From: an uncultured Eubacteriales bacterium
GTDB lineage: Bacteria > Bacillota > Clostridia > Oscillospirales > Oscillospiraceae
Length of the DNA stretch: 5,712 bases
Reading direction: 5' to 3'
Assembly: GCA_900540545.1 (NCBI GenBank)
Contig: UQGJ01000111.1
Location: 1-5,712, forward strand
Shown here: positions 4,840-5,712 of the stretch, in pieces
Layout: the number at the start of each line of letters is the position of its first letter
How positions within the stretch are numbered: position 1 is the first letter of the stretch
Made by a program: the position numbers and the translations under genes
The notes under the pieces: generated by a model
Told to the model about the DNA's origin: nothing
The model's input: the letters and a program-made list of their open reading frames with translations, nothing else
The model's database searches: none

Positions 4840-5633
4840 GTGGGCACCCCTCCCAACGCCCCGGACCCCGGCTGGGGCAGGGGCCGGAAGCTGGGGCGGC
4901 GGACCTGGGCGGGGGCTGTGGGCTGGCCGGGGACGGTGAAGGGGTCCTCCCCCCGGGCACTGTCCGCCGTGATCTTGCCGTCCATGACCCGGATGATGCG
5001 TCCGGCGTGGGCGGCGATGCCGTTGTCGTGGGTGATGAGGATGACGGTGGTGCCCATCTCCTGGTTGAACTGGCGCAGGATGTCCAGCACCTGGGCCCCG
5101 GTGTGGGAGTCCAGGGCGCCGGTGGGCTCGTCGGCCATGAGGACCGGGGACCGGGTCGCCATGGCCCGGGCGATGGCAACCCGCTGCTGCTGGCCGCCGG
5201 AGAGCTGGGTGGGGCGCATCTCGGCCTTGGCCACGATGTCCACCTTTTCCAGAGCCTCCATGGCCCGCGCCCGCCGCTGGGCCAGTCCCACGCCCTGGTA
5301 GGTCAGGGGGAGGGCCACATTCTGCCAGACGTTGAGGGAGGGGATCAGGTTGTAGCCCTGGAAGATGAAGGCGATCTGCTTTGAGCGGATGGCGGACAGC
5401 TCCCGCTCACTGCGCTGGCGGATGGAGACCCCGTCCAGCAGGTACTCCCCCCTGGTGGGCACGTCCAGGCAGCCCAGAATGTTCATCATGGTGGACTTGC
5501 CGGAGCCGGACTGGCCGATGATAGCCACGAACTCCCCCTGGTCGATGGACAGGGAGACCCCGTCCAGGGCCCGGACCTCGCTCTCGCCGGAGCCGTAGAT
5601 CTTATAGATGTCGTCGAGTTGGATGAGGGACAT
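4836..5633 (-). CDS. MacB/YknY/LolD-type ABC transporter ATPase
   Basis: The 265-residue cytoplasmic ATPase energises the permease encoded downstream. All nucleotide-binding motifs are intact: Walker A GQSGSGKST (40-48), Q-loop FQG (91-93), signature LSGGQQQR (144-151), Walker B VLMADEP (164-170, catalytic Glu169), D-loop GALD (172-175), and H-loop His202 in ITHD. The segment around FIFQGYNLIPSLNVWQNVALPL is typical of the MacB/LolD/FtsE-like group. Residues about 230-265 form a Pro/Gly-rich tail beyond the usual end of about 230 residues; its DNA also carries the permease's ribosome binding site. The start ATG (5631-5633) has AAGGAGGT 6 bases upstream. The 4-base GTGA overlap shows translational coupling with the permease. 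The accessory adaptor (YknX/MacA-like) expected in such operons is not in the window and may lie upstream. Confidence 0.96.
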   Translation of the reverse strand: MSLIQLDDIYKIYGSGESEVRALDGVSLSIDQGEFVAIIGQSGSGKSTMMNILGCLDVPTRGEYLLDGVSIRQRSERELSAIRSKQIAFIFQGYNLIPSLNVWQNVALPLTYQGVGLAQRRARAMEALEKVDIVAKAEMRPTQLSGGQQQRVAIARAMATRSPVLMADEPTGALDSHTGAQVLDILRQFNQEMGTTVILITHDNGIAAHAGRIIRVMDGKITADSARGEDPFTVPGQPTAPAQVRRPSFRPLPQPGSGALGGVPT

Positions 5634-5651
5634 GGGATGACCTCCTTTTTT

Positions 5652-5699
5652 AGGGCAGGGCCCTGCCGGGGGCGTTCCTTTCTCGTTTGAGAAAGGAAC
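5652..5699 (-). promoter_or_regulatory. Structured leader upstream of the ABC ATPase gene
   Basis: Two inverted repeats precede the ATPase ribosome binding site. A perfect 11-bp stem pairs 5674-5684 with 5689-5699 (loop GTTT), and a perfect 14-bp palindrome, GGCAGGGCCCTGCC, lies at 5654-5667. On the minus strand the stem is not followed by a U-run, so it is not a classical terminator. I see no promoter between base 5634 and the window edge. It could be the intercistronic end of an interspersed repeat or a leader structure, and the operon may begin further upstream. Confidence 0.45.
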
Positions 5700-5712
5700 C
5701 GAAAGAAAACCA

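Noticed and set aside
4181..5179. A 332-codon minus-strand frame overlapping the ATPase and permease
   Set aside because: The product is a Pro/Arg/Ser-rich shadow frame of two genes that have intact motifs and a normal GTGA overlap.
5652..5699. Riboswitch or T-box leader for the ABC genes
   Set aside because: Only simple inverted repeats are visible, with no conserved riboswitch or T-box core and no terminator/antiterminator pair.

Overview
The window looks like a chromosomal piece of a GC-rich member of the Clostridia, probably Oscillospiraceae-like. This is an inference from a long SLH-domain surface protein, AAGGAGG-type ribosome binding sites, TTGACA/TATAAT-type promoters, tRNA genes with encoded CCA, and strong GC bias at third positions in the large genes. 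I cannot name a species.

Layout from left to right. (1) Positions 1-903 hold a divergent two-gene module: a small two-helix membrane protein on the minus strand (23-454, with a terminator stem at the window edge) and an XRE-family helix-turn-helix regulator on the plus strand (568-903). The 113-bp gap carries three exact copies of a 9-mer, CAGATACAC. Two of them form a perfect 12-bp inverted repeat that runs into the regulator's start codon, and the third sits at the ribosome binding site of the membrane gene. (2) Positions 941-1436 hold two divergent leucine tRNA genes, Leu(GAG) on minus and Leu(CAG) on plus. Each has its own promoter, a small leader hairpin and a rho-independent terminator. 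The GAG promoter matches consensus perfectly, and a palindrome lies between the two promoters. (3) Positions 1435-5633 hold three minus-strand genes. A MacB/YknY-type ABC ATPase and a MacB/YknZ-type FtsX-fold permease overlap by 4 bases (GTGA) and are clearly translationally coupled. A 150-bp gap follows, filled by a small symmetric repeat element (inverted arrays of 7-bp repeats around two hairpins). Then comes a 690-aa secreted SLH-domain protein. (4) Positions 5634-5712 are the structured leader of the ATPase gene and run off the window.

How the genes may work together. The ATPase and permease should assemble into a membrane exporter or mechanotransmission complex. The usual adaptor subunit is not in the window and may lie upstream. 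The SLH protein is probably attached to the cell wall outside the membrane; a functional link to the transporter is only suggested by co-orientation. The XRE regulator very likely represses its own gene and probably the divergent membrane gene.

Much of the window is ordinary. The parts most worth a second look are the operator arrangement of the XRE/membrane-protein pair and the heptamer-repeat element between the permease and SLH genes. The second is likely an interspersed repeat family, which a genome search would show.
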